DNA from: an uncultured Desulfobacter sp.
GTDB lineage: Bacteria > Desulfobacterota > Desulfobacteria > Desulfobacterales > Desulfobacteraceae
Reading direction: 5' to 3'
Length of the DNA stretch: 64,000 bases
Assembly (NCBI RefSeq): GCF_963665355.1
Contig: NZ_OY762229.1
Span: 496,001-560,000, forward strand
Position numbers and translations under genes: made by a program. How positions within the stretch are numbered: the first letter of the stretch is position 1; each line of letters starts with the position of its first letter. The notes below the pieces were generated by a model, which saw only the letters and a list, made by a program, of their open reading frames with translations, searched no databases and had not been told where the DNA came from. This document shows, one piece after another, positions 17,278 to 25,220 of this stretch.

Positions 17278-18294
17278 TCAGGAATCCCTGTGGCCGCATT
17301 TATGGTTGCCGGGAGTGGTGCCGAACTGCCTTTTGTAACAGGCAATGAAATGGCCGATATTGATGTAGCCCACAAAATCAGCGGCCTGGCTGACATTGGC
17401 TCCCTGGTTGATGATCATATCCCGGGCACAGGCCATGCGGTGGTGCTGAAGATATTGTAAAATCGTGGTGCCGAACACCTGCTTAAACCCTTTTTTAAGC
17501 TTGAATTCATTCAGTCCGGCTTTGCGGGCAAGAATCGATATGGTGGGCGGGGCCTGCATATCCCGGATCAAAATCCGGGCGGCATTACGGATACTCTCCT
17601 CCTCTTCAGGCATCAGGGGCCTGTCCGGGCTGACACCTGGTGTGCGGGTGAGCAGATCAATTTGCAGGGAGAGCAGCTCAACAGCTTTGGCCTCCATGAA
17701 CAGCTGCCGGGATGATCCGGAAAGATCACAGGCAAACACCTGGTGTGCCGTATTGAGCATGGCGCCTGTCATGGGAAGGCCGCAGATGGGACTTTCACCT
17801 TGCAGAATCCTGCGGCACGGTTCAAAAATGTTTTTCAGATCAACGTCAAGATAGCGGGCTAAAAGTGCGGCATCGATCTGGATGGCAATGCTGTTGAAGG
17901 TCTCTTGACCCAGCAGGCGGCTGACGCCTGAGGTGCCGGACATGCGGCAGATGGAATTGGTACCGGCCTGGTTGGTAAACTGTGCACCGGTGCTTTTCTT
18001 TTTCCCGGTATAGACCGTATGGGTGCTGCCGCTCAGGCAGTACCCGAACTGCAGTGGCGCGTGTTCTATTTCAAACTCATATTCAGCCAAATGCTTAGGA
18101 TCTATCCGGGCGGCATACATGCAAAAGCCTTGACGGACCGGCGTGATGGAAAACATCTCCGGCCCGGTCTTTTGTCCCGGTACCAGTGACTTGGAAAGTT
18201 CAACCGGATCTTTGCAGGCCAGGTCATCAGCGGAATTATAATTTATCCGAAAGGTGTTTGACGTTCCGGCATCCCGTTTTTCCGCCTGCTGCAT
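17278..18294 (-). CDS. AraC family regulator, next to receptor 2
   Basis: The product has 338 residues. The C-terminal DNA-binding domain includes TISILARKAGLNEFKLKKGF and SQAADFVGYINIGHFIACYK, ending in FGTTPG. The block LFMEAKAVELLSLQIDLL marks it as another PchR-type paralogue. It ends 149 bases upstream of receptor 2 on the same strand, with the AATCCGGATT repeats between. The N-terminal half is probably the ligand-sensing part. Its N-terminus differs strongly from the other three AraC proteins, which suggests distinct effectors. Confidence 0.88.
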   Translation of the reverse strand: MQQAEKRDAGTSNTFRINYNSADDLACKDPVELSKSLVPGQKTGPEMFSITPVRQGFCMYAARIDPKHLAEYEFEIEHAPLQFGYCLSGSTHTVYTGKKKSTGAQFTNQAGTNSICRMSGTSGVSRLLGQETFNSIAIQIDAALLARYLDVDLKNIFEPCRRILQGESPICGLPMTGAMLNTAHQVFACDLSGSSRQLFMEAKAVELLSLQIDLLTRTPGVSPDRPLMPEEEESIRNAARILIRDMQAPPTISILARKAGLNEFKLKKGFKQVFGTTILQYLQHHRMACARDMIINQGANVSQAADFVGYINIGHFIACYKRQFGTTPGNHKCGHRDS

Positions 18295-18419
18295 GGATTC
18301 GCACCCCGATAATAATTAGCAATACATAACTTTATTCACCATTAGCATAATTTTTTACAACAAATCAACACTGCGTTTGATAACGGTGAAATAATTAGGG
18401 GACAGACTACGTTTTGTGA

Positions 18420-18476
18420 AAGGCTTGCGGAAATCAACTCCAAGACCTTGCTTTCAAGAAACATTAAAAATAACAG
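18420..18476 (-). pseudogene. Fragment of a further PchR-type AraC gene
   Basis: A minus-strand stretch reads LLFLMFLESKVLELISASL, which closely matches the conserved middle block of the intact AraC paralogues here (for example LFLEAKALELVALQLKQL). No DNA-binding domain follows in any frame before 18342. The interval 18295-18510 therefore seems to hold the decayed core of a fifth AraC gene. Confidence 0.5.
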
Positions 18477-18510
18477 CCGGTCTCCGTTTTTTTTTGTTGT
18501 AAGATCCGGT

Positions 18511-19491
18511 TCAATTTGATGGTGCCCCACATGCCTTAGGATTTATCCCGTACTCTTTGCGAAAGGTCTTAGTGAAGTGGCTTAAGCTTGCGTAGCCTAC
18601 ATTGTAAGCCGCTTCCGATACGCTGCATTCACGGCTTGCGATCAGTTCCCGCGCCGTTTCAAGGCGTATGACCCGCAGGTACTCGAAGGGAGACAGGCCA
18701 AACATCTCTTTGAATCCCTGGGTCAGGTGGTTATGGTTGAGCCCTACCCTGCGGGCAAGATCCAGCACCCTGGGTGGTTCCGCCATCTCTTTTCGTAAAA
18801 TCTCACAGGCAAAGGCAATTTTTTCCGCACGGTGTTCAACGACCTGCTGTTCAGGTGTGTTGCCTGTCAAATAGGCCAGCTGTTTAAGTTGCAATGCGAC
18901 CAGTTCAAGGGCCTTGGCTTCCAGAAAAAGGGTTTCAGCGGGATTTTGCATAAAAGAGGTCACCGCTTGATACCCGCATATTTTCTGGGCAAAATCGATA
19001 TTTTTTAATCGCATCAGTGTTTTTTGTTTTTTGATACCTGTATCAAGATAATCCAGCGACGCCGTCAGTTCGTTGCTGCTTTTTCCCGTCAACCTTGTAA
19101 AAACAGCAGGTGCCATGAATACACTGACCGTTTGGACAGGGATATTGGCAGTTACATCCACAAAAAGTACAGGGTCGTGTTCAGGCAGATCAATGGAGGA
19201 AAATCCAGCCCCTAAAGGAATCCTGGGCCTGGCATAGGAAAAATGATCAATGCCTGACAAATCAATGAAAAAACCAATAAGCGGCGGCATTTGTTTTACC
19301 GGAAACAGTCGAATTTTCCCGGCCCCGTGCAGAAAAAAATTTTGAATGATTACAGCGATGCCGCTTTGAAAGGAAACAAGCCGGGTCAGGAAACCTGCGC
19401 CATAGCCGGGGCTGACTTCAATAGACTGAAGTTGTTCGCCACATTTGGAAAAATCGCCTTTGATTATTGTTTTTACATCCATTGAAATCAT
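18511..19491 (-). CDS. AraC family regulator, divergent from receptor 3
   Basis: The product has 326 residues. The C-terminal AraC domain shows RVLDLARRVGLNHNHLTQGF and SVSEAAYNVGYASLSHFTKTF, ending in YGINPKACG. The middle block LFLEAKALELVALQLKQL is typical of the PchR-like set in this window. The gene is transcribed away from receptor 3 (19640) across 148 bases that contain 21-bp-spaced direct repeats and a Fur-box-like sequence. It is probably the activator of receptor 3 and its methyltransferase, with iron repression by Fur on top. An alternative start at ATG 19482 cannot be excluded. Confidence 0.88.
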   Translation of the reverse strand: MISMDVKTIIKGDFSKCGEQLQSIEVSPGYGAGFLTRLVSFQSGIAVIIQNFFLHGAGKIRLFPVKQMPPLIGFFIDLSGIDHFSYARPRIPLGAGFSSIDLPEHDPVLFVDVTANIPVQTVSVFMAPAVFTRLTGKSSNELTASLDYLDTGIKKQKTLMRLKNIDFAQKICGYQAVTSFMQNPAETLFLEAKALELVALQLKQLAYLTGNTPEQQVVEHRAEKIAFACEILRKEMAEPPRVLDLARRVGLNHNHLTQGFKEMFGLSPFEYLRVIRLETARELIASRECSVSEAAYNVGYASLSHFTKTFRKEYGINPKACGAPSN

Positions 19492-19518
19492 AACTGTTCG
19501 ATCCCTGTCACAACCCTG

Positions 19519-19548
19519 AAAAATGAACCCAGCGCCAAAAAAAATGAA
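19519..19548. promoter_or_regulatory. AAAAATGAA direct repeats 21 bp apart, likely AraC operator
   Basis: AAAAATGAA occurs at 19519-19527 and again at 19540-19548, exactly 21 bases apart, in the divergent region between AraC 18511 and receptor 3. The AAATGAA core is shared with the 24-bp tandem repeat at 13412. Confidence 0.45.
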
Positions 19549-19571
19549 TATACCGCAAACATGCTGAATCA

Positions 19572-19590
19572 GATTATGATAAGTATTATC
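19572..19590. promoter_or_regulatory. Fur-box-like site upstream of receptor 3
   Basis: GATTATGATAAGTATTATC matches the 19-base Fur consensus GATAATGATAATCATTATC at 16 positions. It lies 50-68 bases before the receptor 3 start, within the probable promoter region (a TATAAT occurs at 19619-19624). This is the best Fur-like site I found by eye and supports iron-dependent control. Confidence 0.55.
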
Positions 19591-19639
19591 ACGCTGTCAA
19601 ATATATTTAGTCACAAGCTATAATATTAGGAATGAAATA

Positions 19640-21802
19640 ATGATACTCAAAAAAATACGACTCTCAAAGTTTGAAGCAACTGTAGTTTTACTTCTTATCG
19701 GACTGTTCTGTATTCCGTTAGTTCCACTGTGTTTTGCATCCGAAGAGGACCCAAACTCCTGGAAAAAAACATTAGAAACGGTCACGGTCACTGCCCAGAA
19801 AAGAAAAGAAGATGTCCAGGAAGTGACCAGTTCCATAACGGTTTTATCCGATGTGACAATAGAAGATGCGTCCATTGAAACCACAAAAGACATATGGCGG
19901 TATGTTCCCAACATGGCCACAACATCGACAGGTTCAAGGAGCCATTGGAGCCGGATAAAGATGAGGGGCATTACAAACGCAGCCTTTGGAGACCCGGCCG
20001 TAGCCCTATATATAGATGATGTCTCCTATGCCGGATTATATGCCTTTGATTCTCCATTGTTTGATATCCAACGCATTGAAGTATTAAAAGGCCCCCAGGG
20101 AACTTTATATGGCAAAAACACCGAAGGCGGGGCGATCAATATTATCACAAAGCCTCCGGGAAATGAGTTCGAAGCCAATGTGGGCGCAGAAATTGGAGAT
20201 TATGATAAACGCCGCATCAACGCTTGTGTCAGTGCCCCCCTGGTGGACAACAAATTTTCTTTCAGGCTGTCCGCGTTAAAGTCTGTGCGTGACGGCTACA
20301 TCGAAAATTTGTTCAACGGCGAGGATATCGATAATCAGGAGACAACTGCGGCAAATGCGCGTCTGCTCTTTACCCCCGGTGACAACTTGTCTTTCGACCT
20401 GAAATTCAGAACTTATGAACTCGACGATGATGGCGGATTTCCCACCGTTCCTCTTGATAAAAACCAGTATAAATCGGTTACCGGCCTGACAAGCCTGGAT
20501 GAATTCCAAATTTCAACAAATTACAAAGGGCAGAGCACTTCAAAAAGCAATGCCTCTTCCCTGCGGGTAAAATATGAGTGGGACCGCATTGACCTTGTCT
20601 CGATAACGGCATACAGGGACATGGACAATGAAAACTCCTTGGATGGAGATTTTTCAGCAAGTGCCCTGTATACCTCGATCAACACCGTTGAATCGGAATC
20701 TTTTACCCAGGAGTTCAGACTGCAGTCCAAGGATTCGGATGAATCCTTTAAGTGGCTTTTGGGATTGTATTACGGCGATAAACGTGAGGATTGCGGGTAT
20801 ATTTATAATATGGATCAAACCTATGCCGATATGATGGGTGTGCCGCTGTATACCCAAATGGATGCCGCATCCGGAACCAATGGGGCTGAAGATATGGCCG
20901 CCTTTGGACAGTCTACATTGAGATTTTTTAATAACGCCTTTGGACTGACGGCCGGTCTTCGTTTTGAACAATCGAAAAGAACACTGGAAGACCGGCAGCA
21001 CATATCTTATGGGGGCACAGCCATTGTAACGGATAATTTGGAACGGACAGATTCGGAGCTGCTCCCCAAGCTGGCTTTGGATTATCGACTCAACGGGAAC
21101 ATCATGACCTATGCAAGCGTGGCAAAGGGGTATAAAGCCGCAGGGTATTCGTATGCAGTGGATGACCCTGACCTGGCCGTTTTCGATCCTGAGGTCTCAA
21201 CCGCTTTTGAACTGGGTATTAAAACCGAATTTCCCGAACAGAAACTAAGGGTGAATCTGGCCGGATTTTATACCAGTGTCGATGATTATCAGGACAGGGT
21301 GATGCTTGATTATTCAACAGTTATCCAGGCAAATGTCACGGAAACGGATATTTACGGCTTTGAACTGGAGGCTTCTTATGCCTTGACCCAGACCCTTACC
21401 GTGAATGGTTTTATCGGATACACAAATGCTGAATACGGTGATTACATTGATCCCATGACCCAGGTGAATTATCAGGGGAATCGTGCCGCATTTATTCCGG
21501 AATATGATGCCGGGCTCTTTTTGGAATACCGGAATCGTTTCGGTTTATTTGCAAGAGCTGAAATGCAGTATATCGGCAGCACTTACTTTGACAGGGCAAA
21601 TACCCAAAAGCAAGGTTCTTACGCCCTTTACCATATGAGGTTGGGATATGAACAGGAAAAGTGGGATGTTTACCTGTCTGCCAACAATCTGACAGACGAA
21701 CAATATGTTGTAGATGCCTTTGATACAGGCTCCACGGCTGGGTGGATGGCTTCTATGGGAGATCCCCGAACCGTCAGCCTGATTTTCAACTACAGATTCT
21801 AA
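19640..21802 (+). CDS. TonB-dependent outer-membrane receptor, FyuA-like (receptor 3)
   Basis: The product has 720 residues. A hydrophobic signal region (VVLLLIGLFCIPLVPLCFAS) precedes ETVTVTAQKRKEDVQE, the plug with LYIDDVSYAG and IEVLKGPQGTLYGKNTEGG, and a long barrel that ends in the canonical SLIFNYRF. It is the plus-strand counterpart of receptors 1 and 2 and is about 35 residues longer. AGGA lies 9 bases before the ATG. A methyltransferase gene begins 16 bases after the stop, so the two are likely cotranscribed. The divergent AraC gene and a Fur-like site lie upstream. A ferric-chelator ligand is likely but unproven. Confidence 0.92.
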   Translation: MILKKIRLSKFEATVVLLLIGLFCIPLVPLCFASEEDPNSWKKTLETVTVTAQKRKEDVQEVTSSITVLSDVTIEDASIETTKDIWRYVPNMATTSTGSRSHWSRIKMRGITNAAFGDPAVALYIDDVSYAGLYAFDSPLFDIQRIEVLKGPQGTLYGKNTEGGAINIITKPPGNEFEANVGAEIGDYDKRRINACVSAPLVDNKFSFRLSALKSVRDGYIENLFNGEDIDNQETTAANARLLFTPGDNLSFDLKFRTYELDDDGGFPTVPLDKNQYKSVTGLTSLDEFQISTNYKGQSTSKSNASSLRVKYEWDRIDLVSITAYRDMDNENSLDGDFSASALYTSINTVESESFTQEFRLQSKDSDESFKWLLGLYYGDKREDCGYIYNMDQTYADMMGVPLYTQMDAASGTNGAEDMAAFGQSTLRFFNNAFGLTAGLRFEQSKRTLEDRQHISYGGTAIVTDNLERTDSELLPKLALDYRLNGNIMTYASVAKGYKAAGYSYAVDDPDLAVFDPEVSTAFELGIKTEFPEQKLRVNLAGFYTSVDDYQDRVMLDYSTVIQANVTETDIYGFELEASYALTQTLTVNGFIGYTNAEYGDYIDPMTQVNYQGNRAAFIPEYDAGLFLEYRNRFGLFARAEMQYIGSTYFDRANTQKQGSYALYHMRLGYEQEKWDVYLSANNLTDEQYVVDAFDTGSTAGWMASMGDPRTVSLIFNYRF

Positions 21803-21818
21803 AAAAAGATAAAAACCT

Positions 21819-22649
21819 ATGAATGATAACGCATACATAAACGCATTGGAAATGTCGGCCCGGCTTACAGAGCGCCCCATTCGCAAGGCCATTAAGTCAC
21901 TGGAACTTAGAAAGGACGCTCAAATTCTTGATGTGCCCTGTGGAATCGGCAACCATATGCTGTGGATGCTGGAAGCTTATCCGGATGTATCCATCACGGG
22001 TGTGGATATCGCACAAACGCATATTGAATATGCAAAAAGCAACCTTGGTAAAGCAGGTAAAACAGATTCATACAGATGTCTGACGGGTGACATAAACCGC
22101 CTTGAGTTTCCCGACAATACCTTTGACCTGGTCTGGTGCTGCGATGGATTGTATCCAGGGCCTAAAGAAGAAGGCTATCTTGCTGAAGAGCCCTATGAAA
22201 TTTTAAAGAATATGTTCAGAATAACGAAAACAGGAGGGACGGTGGCGCTTCTTCTTTTGTCTTCCCAAAAATTGCTTCCCGGATATCCTTTTATCGAAAC
22301 TGCGTTGAATGCGGCAGACTCGGCAATTTTACCGTTTACCCCGGCAGCAGACCCGGAACTGCATTTTATGTGTGCTCCGGCTTGGATGCGGAAAACAGGC
22401 TTTGTAAATATTGAAGCCAGGACTTTTACAGCCGATTTTCAAGGGCCTCTTACTGAACAGAACAAAACAGATCTATCATCAATAATCAATATGTTCTGGA
22501 CACCACGGGTTGAAGCCCAAGTTTCCAGAGAAACCTGGGAAAATTTCAAGCGCATAACAGATCCGGCTTCATCCAGGTGTATCCTGGACAACCAAGATTA
22601 TACGGGCATGATCACATATACGATGTATTCCGGTGTTGTGGAACATTAA
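21819..22649 (+). CDS. Class I SAM-dependent methyltransferase
   Basis: The product has 276 residues with a Rossmann-type SAM domain: motif I ILDVPCGIGNHMLWML, an acidic end to the second strand (ITGVDIAQTHIEYAK) and a motif-II-like FDLVWCCDGLYPG. It belongs to the Methyltransf_11/25 group, not the O-methyltransferase family of the gene at 10043. It follows receptor 3 by 16 bases, so a small molecule linked to that receptor's ligand is a plausible substrate. The ribosome binding site is weak, suggesting coupling to the upstream gene. Confidence 0.82.
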   Translation: MNDNAYINALEMSARLTERPIRKAIKSLELRKDAQILDVPCGIGNHMLWMLEAYPDVSITGVDIAQTHIEYAKSNLGKAGKTDSYRCLTGDINRLEFPDNTFDLVWCCDGLYPGPKEEGYLAEEPYEILKNMFRITKTGGTVALLLLSSQKLLPGYPFIETALNAADSAILPFTPAADPELHFMCAPAWMRKTGFVNIEARTFTADFQGPLTEQNKTDLSSIINMFWTPRVEAQVSRETWENFKRITDPASSRCILDNQDYTGMITYTMYSGVVEH

Positions 22650-22884
22650 GGTAGTGTTCATAGGCAATGGATACATTGCGTTTGAAAAGAGAGTAGGAGA
22701 TCTGGGTGCCAAATGTACCGAAAACGGAATCGTACTCCTGTTCAGAAAGATTGATCAGCCTTGCCCAATTTTTCGATTAAAAAATGTATGTGGCTGTAAT
22801 CCTTTAAATTATTAATTTTAGAATTTTTGTTATGGCACTACTTTTGTTAAAAATAATTTTTAATCACCGATCCTGGATATAAAC

Positions 22885-23215
22885 CTATCTCCAAAGCGTT
22901 ATAAATTTTTTGTTGTCTGGGTTCAATTGCACTCCGATTTCCCGGGGCTGTGAATAAAACACCATATATTCTTCTCTTGAATCATACTCTTTATCAAAAA
23001 GGTTATCGGCGTAAAGATAAATATCAAAAGAATCTCTTTCATATCCTAATTTTAGCATTAACCCGGGCATAGGCGTCCCGCTCATATCTATTTGTCTTTT
23101 CAAGATAGGTTTTGCCATAGCCGCTTCCTCTACTTTACCCAAAGGCCACGGAGGAGGGGGTGTAGCTACGAAAATATTCAAATCTAAATTTTTCTTTGAC
23201 TCCAAGGTTTAAAAT
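22885..23215 (-). pseudogene. Frameshifted C-terminal remnant of a fourth FyuA-like receptor
   Basis: The minus strand reads YGKTYLEKTNRYERDAYA in one frame. It then shifts frame into LGYERDSFDIYLYADNLFDKEYD and FYSQPREIGVQLN. Both pieces line up with the last 80 residues of receptor 2 (YGKMYLDKANQYERAAFF, GYEARSFDVYVYAKNLFDE). The plug and most of the barrel are absent, and the terminal YRF is lost. The 235 bases between the methyltransferase and this remnant (22650-22884) hold no recognisable gene. Confidence 0.8.
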
Positions 23216-23276
23216 CTGTATTTTCCACAAAATTATAGTAACTATTTAATTTTTTTTAAATATTGGACATATATTT

Positions 23277-24749
23277 ATGCAGAAAAGAGAACAATGGGGT
23301 ACGCGAACCGGTTTTGTTCTGGCGGCTATCGGATCGGCTATTGGCTTAGGGAATATCTGGCGATTTCCCTATGTTGCCTATGAAAACGGAGGCGGCGCCT
23401 TTTTTATCCCTTATCTTTTTGCCATGCTTACAGCTGGCATTCCTTTCCTGATTTTGGAATTCGGCGTCGGCTATAAGTTTAAAACTTCTGTTCCAAATAT
23501 TTTCAGAACCCTGTCAGGGCGATGGGAGTGGCTCGGTTGGTGGCAGATTCTGGTATCCTTCATTATTTCCATTTATTATGTGGCGGTGGTGGGCTGGACC
23601 ATCTCCTATTTTGTTCTGGCTTTTACCCAGGGCTGGGGAGCTGATCCTGCCAATTTCTTTTATAAATCCTATCTTCAGCTTTCAGATACCCCTTTTGCCT
23701 TTAACGGCATCCGGTGGCCCATACTTGGGGCGATCCTTTGCGTCTGGCTTATTGTCTGGGTGGTGCTTTTCTGTGGTGTAAAAAAAGGGATTGAAGCGGC
23801 CGGCAAAGTGTTTATGCCTGTCCTGTTTATCATGGTTCTGATCATCACGGCACGGGCTGTAACCCTGGAAGGGGCGCAAGAAGGCCTGAACTGGATGTTT
23901 AAGCCCGATTTCACGGCACTTTTAAATTTCAAGGTGTGGGTTGCGGCCTATGGGCAGCTTTTTTTCAGTCTTTCCATCGGCTTTGCCATTATGCTCACCT
24001 ATGCAAGCTACCTGCCTGAAAATTCGGATATGGCCAATAACGGTTTTATCACGGCTTTTTGCAATTGCGGATTCAGTATCATTTGCGGTGTCATGGTCTT
24101 CTCGGTTTTGGGAAACATGGCTTCCCTGCAGGGCGTAGGCGTTGATAAAGTGGTCAACTCGGGCGTGGGCCTGGCTTTTGTCACAATTCCCTCGGCCATT
24201 AACAGTCTACCCAGTCCTGTGTTTTTTGGCACCCTGTTCTTTGCGGCACTGCTTTTTGCTGGATTAAGCTCCATGGTATCCATCTGCGAAGTCTCGGTTT
24301 CAGTACTTATCGATCGTTTCCACATCAGCCGTAAGCGCGCTGCCGGTCTTTTCTGCGGCATCGGCTTTTTGTGCGGTATCGTGTTTGCCTCACATTCAGG
24401 TCTACTGGTTCTGGATATCGTAGACCGGTTCATCAACAATTTTGGTGTACTGGCCGGTGGGCTTGCGGAGATTATATTCCTGGCCTGGATCTGCGGCCTT
24501 GACGGATTTAAGGAAAAAATAAACCAGACCAGTGATTTTAAGGTTGGGATGTTATGGGGCTTTTGCCTTAAAATAATCACCCCTGCCATTCTGGGCTATA
24601 TGATCATATCCAACCTAATGGCAGATATTAAAACCCCATACGGTGGGTATCCGTCTATAGCCTTGTTCGTATTTGGCTGGTGCGTGGTGGTGGGTATCAT
24701 CATTCTCAGCGTAATTACCAGTCTTACCCTTAAAGGAGATGAAAAATGA
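23277..24749 (+). CDS. NSS (SNF) family sodium-dependent amino acid transporter
   Basis: The product has 490 residues and about 12 transmembrane helices. The first helix carries the family hallmark AIGSAIGLGNIWRFPYVAYENGG in two parts (AIGSAIGLGNIWRFPY, then VAYENGGGAF), the unwound TM1 region that binds Na+ and substrate in LeuT. The fold predicts Na+-coupled uptake of an amino acid at the inner membrane. It is followed by a 33-residue partner whose ATG overlaps this stop by four bases. This arrangement is known for MetP-MetS of Corynebacterium (methionine/alanine uptake), so those amino acids are candidate substrates. Confidence 0.9.
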   Translation: MQKREQWGTRTGFVLAAIGSAIGLGNIWRFPYVAYENGGGAFFIPYLFAMLTAGIPFLILEFGVGYKFKTSVPNIFRTLSGRWEWLGWWQILVSFIISIYYVAVVGWTISYFVLAFTQGWGADPANFFYKSYLQLSDTPFAFNGIRWPILGAILCVWLIVWVVLFCGVKKGIEAAGKVFMPVLFIMVLIITARAVTLEGAQEGLNWMFKPDFTALLNFKVWVAAYGQLFFSLSIGFAIMLTYASYLPENSDMANNGFITAFCNCGFSIICGVMVFSVLGNMASLQGVGVDKVVNSGVGLAFVTIPSAINSLPSPVFFGTLFFAALLFAGLSSMVSICEVSVSVLIDRFHISRKRAAGLFCGIGFLCGIVFASHSGLLVLDIVDRFINNFGVLAGGLAEIIFLAWICGLDGFKEKINQTSDFKVGMLWGFCLKIITPAILGYMIISNLMADIKTPYGGYPSIALFVFGWCVVVGIIILSVITSLTLKGDEK

Positions 24750-24847
24750 TGACTTCCGCGATTGTTATGATGGTTCTCGGGCTCGGCATTACCTGGATTG
24801 GGGCTGGTGTCTGCATTGCCATTGCCATCAAGAAAAAACAACTTTAA
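24746..24847 (+). CDS. Small membrane subunit of NSS transporter (MetS-like)
   Basis: This is a 33-residue single-helix protein (MMTSAIVMMVLGLGITWIG, then AGVCIAIAIKKKQL). It starts with an ATGA overlap with the transporter stop and has AAAGGAGAT just upstream, so it is surely translated with it. Short single-span proteins with a Lys-rich C-terminal tail in this position are the MetS-type subunits of NSS transporters. Confidence 0.8.
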   Translation: MMTSAIVMMVLGLGITWIGAGVCIAIAIKKKQL

Positions 24848-24889
24848 GAGGCTTGGAAGAAATAAATGACACAATATTGCGCCGGATCT

Positions 24890-25006
24890 TTGTTCCCCTG
24901 CTGCTGTGCCGGCCAGTCGTTTCCAGCTGATATGAAGGGTGCCGCCCAGGGACGGACGCATGATCACCAACACGGTAATGGATACCCACAAGGCGTGGTA
25001 AAGGGC
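24890..25006 (-). pseudogene. Remnant of a FUSC (fusaric acid resistance-like) membrane protein
   Basis: The minus strand reads ALYHALWVSITVLVIMRPSL then GGTLHISWKRLAGTAAGEQ. This matches the conserved helix of FUSC/aromatic-acid exporter proteins (typically ...WxxlTVlvvmqPSlGGTLxRalqRllGTl). No other part of such a gene is recognisable nearby. The rest of the interval 24848-25220 appears empty. Confidence 0.5.
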
Positions 25007-25220
25007 TGTCTACCATAAAATCGGGCAATTTGCCAGCCCGCTCCCGTGACCCAAATCCACCACCTAAATTTCTGAACACCTGTCCAAGGACAATTTCGGG
25101 GATTTTTTTCTCGGAGTGCGGCTATTTATGCCTGAAAAACGACGTTTGGGGTAACGTTAATCTCTCCTGCAGGACAATTCATCTTATTAAGGTGTAATGC
25201 AGTTTATTTTTATTCAGCTT

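Noticed and set aside
24828-25079. GGGFGSRE motif suggesting a molybdenum hydroxylase fragment
   Set aside because: Only eight residues match by chance in a frame that otherwise has no such similarity. The neighbouring frame gives a better match to FUSC proteins.
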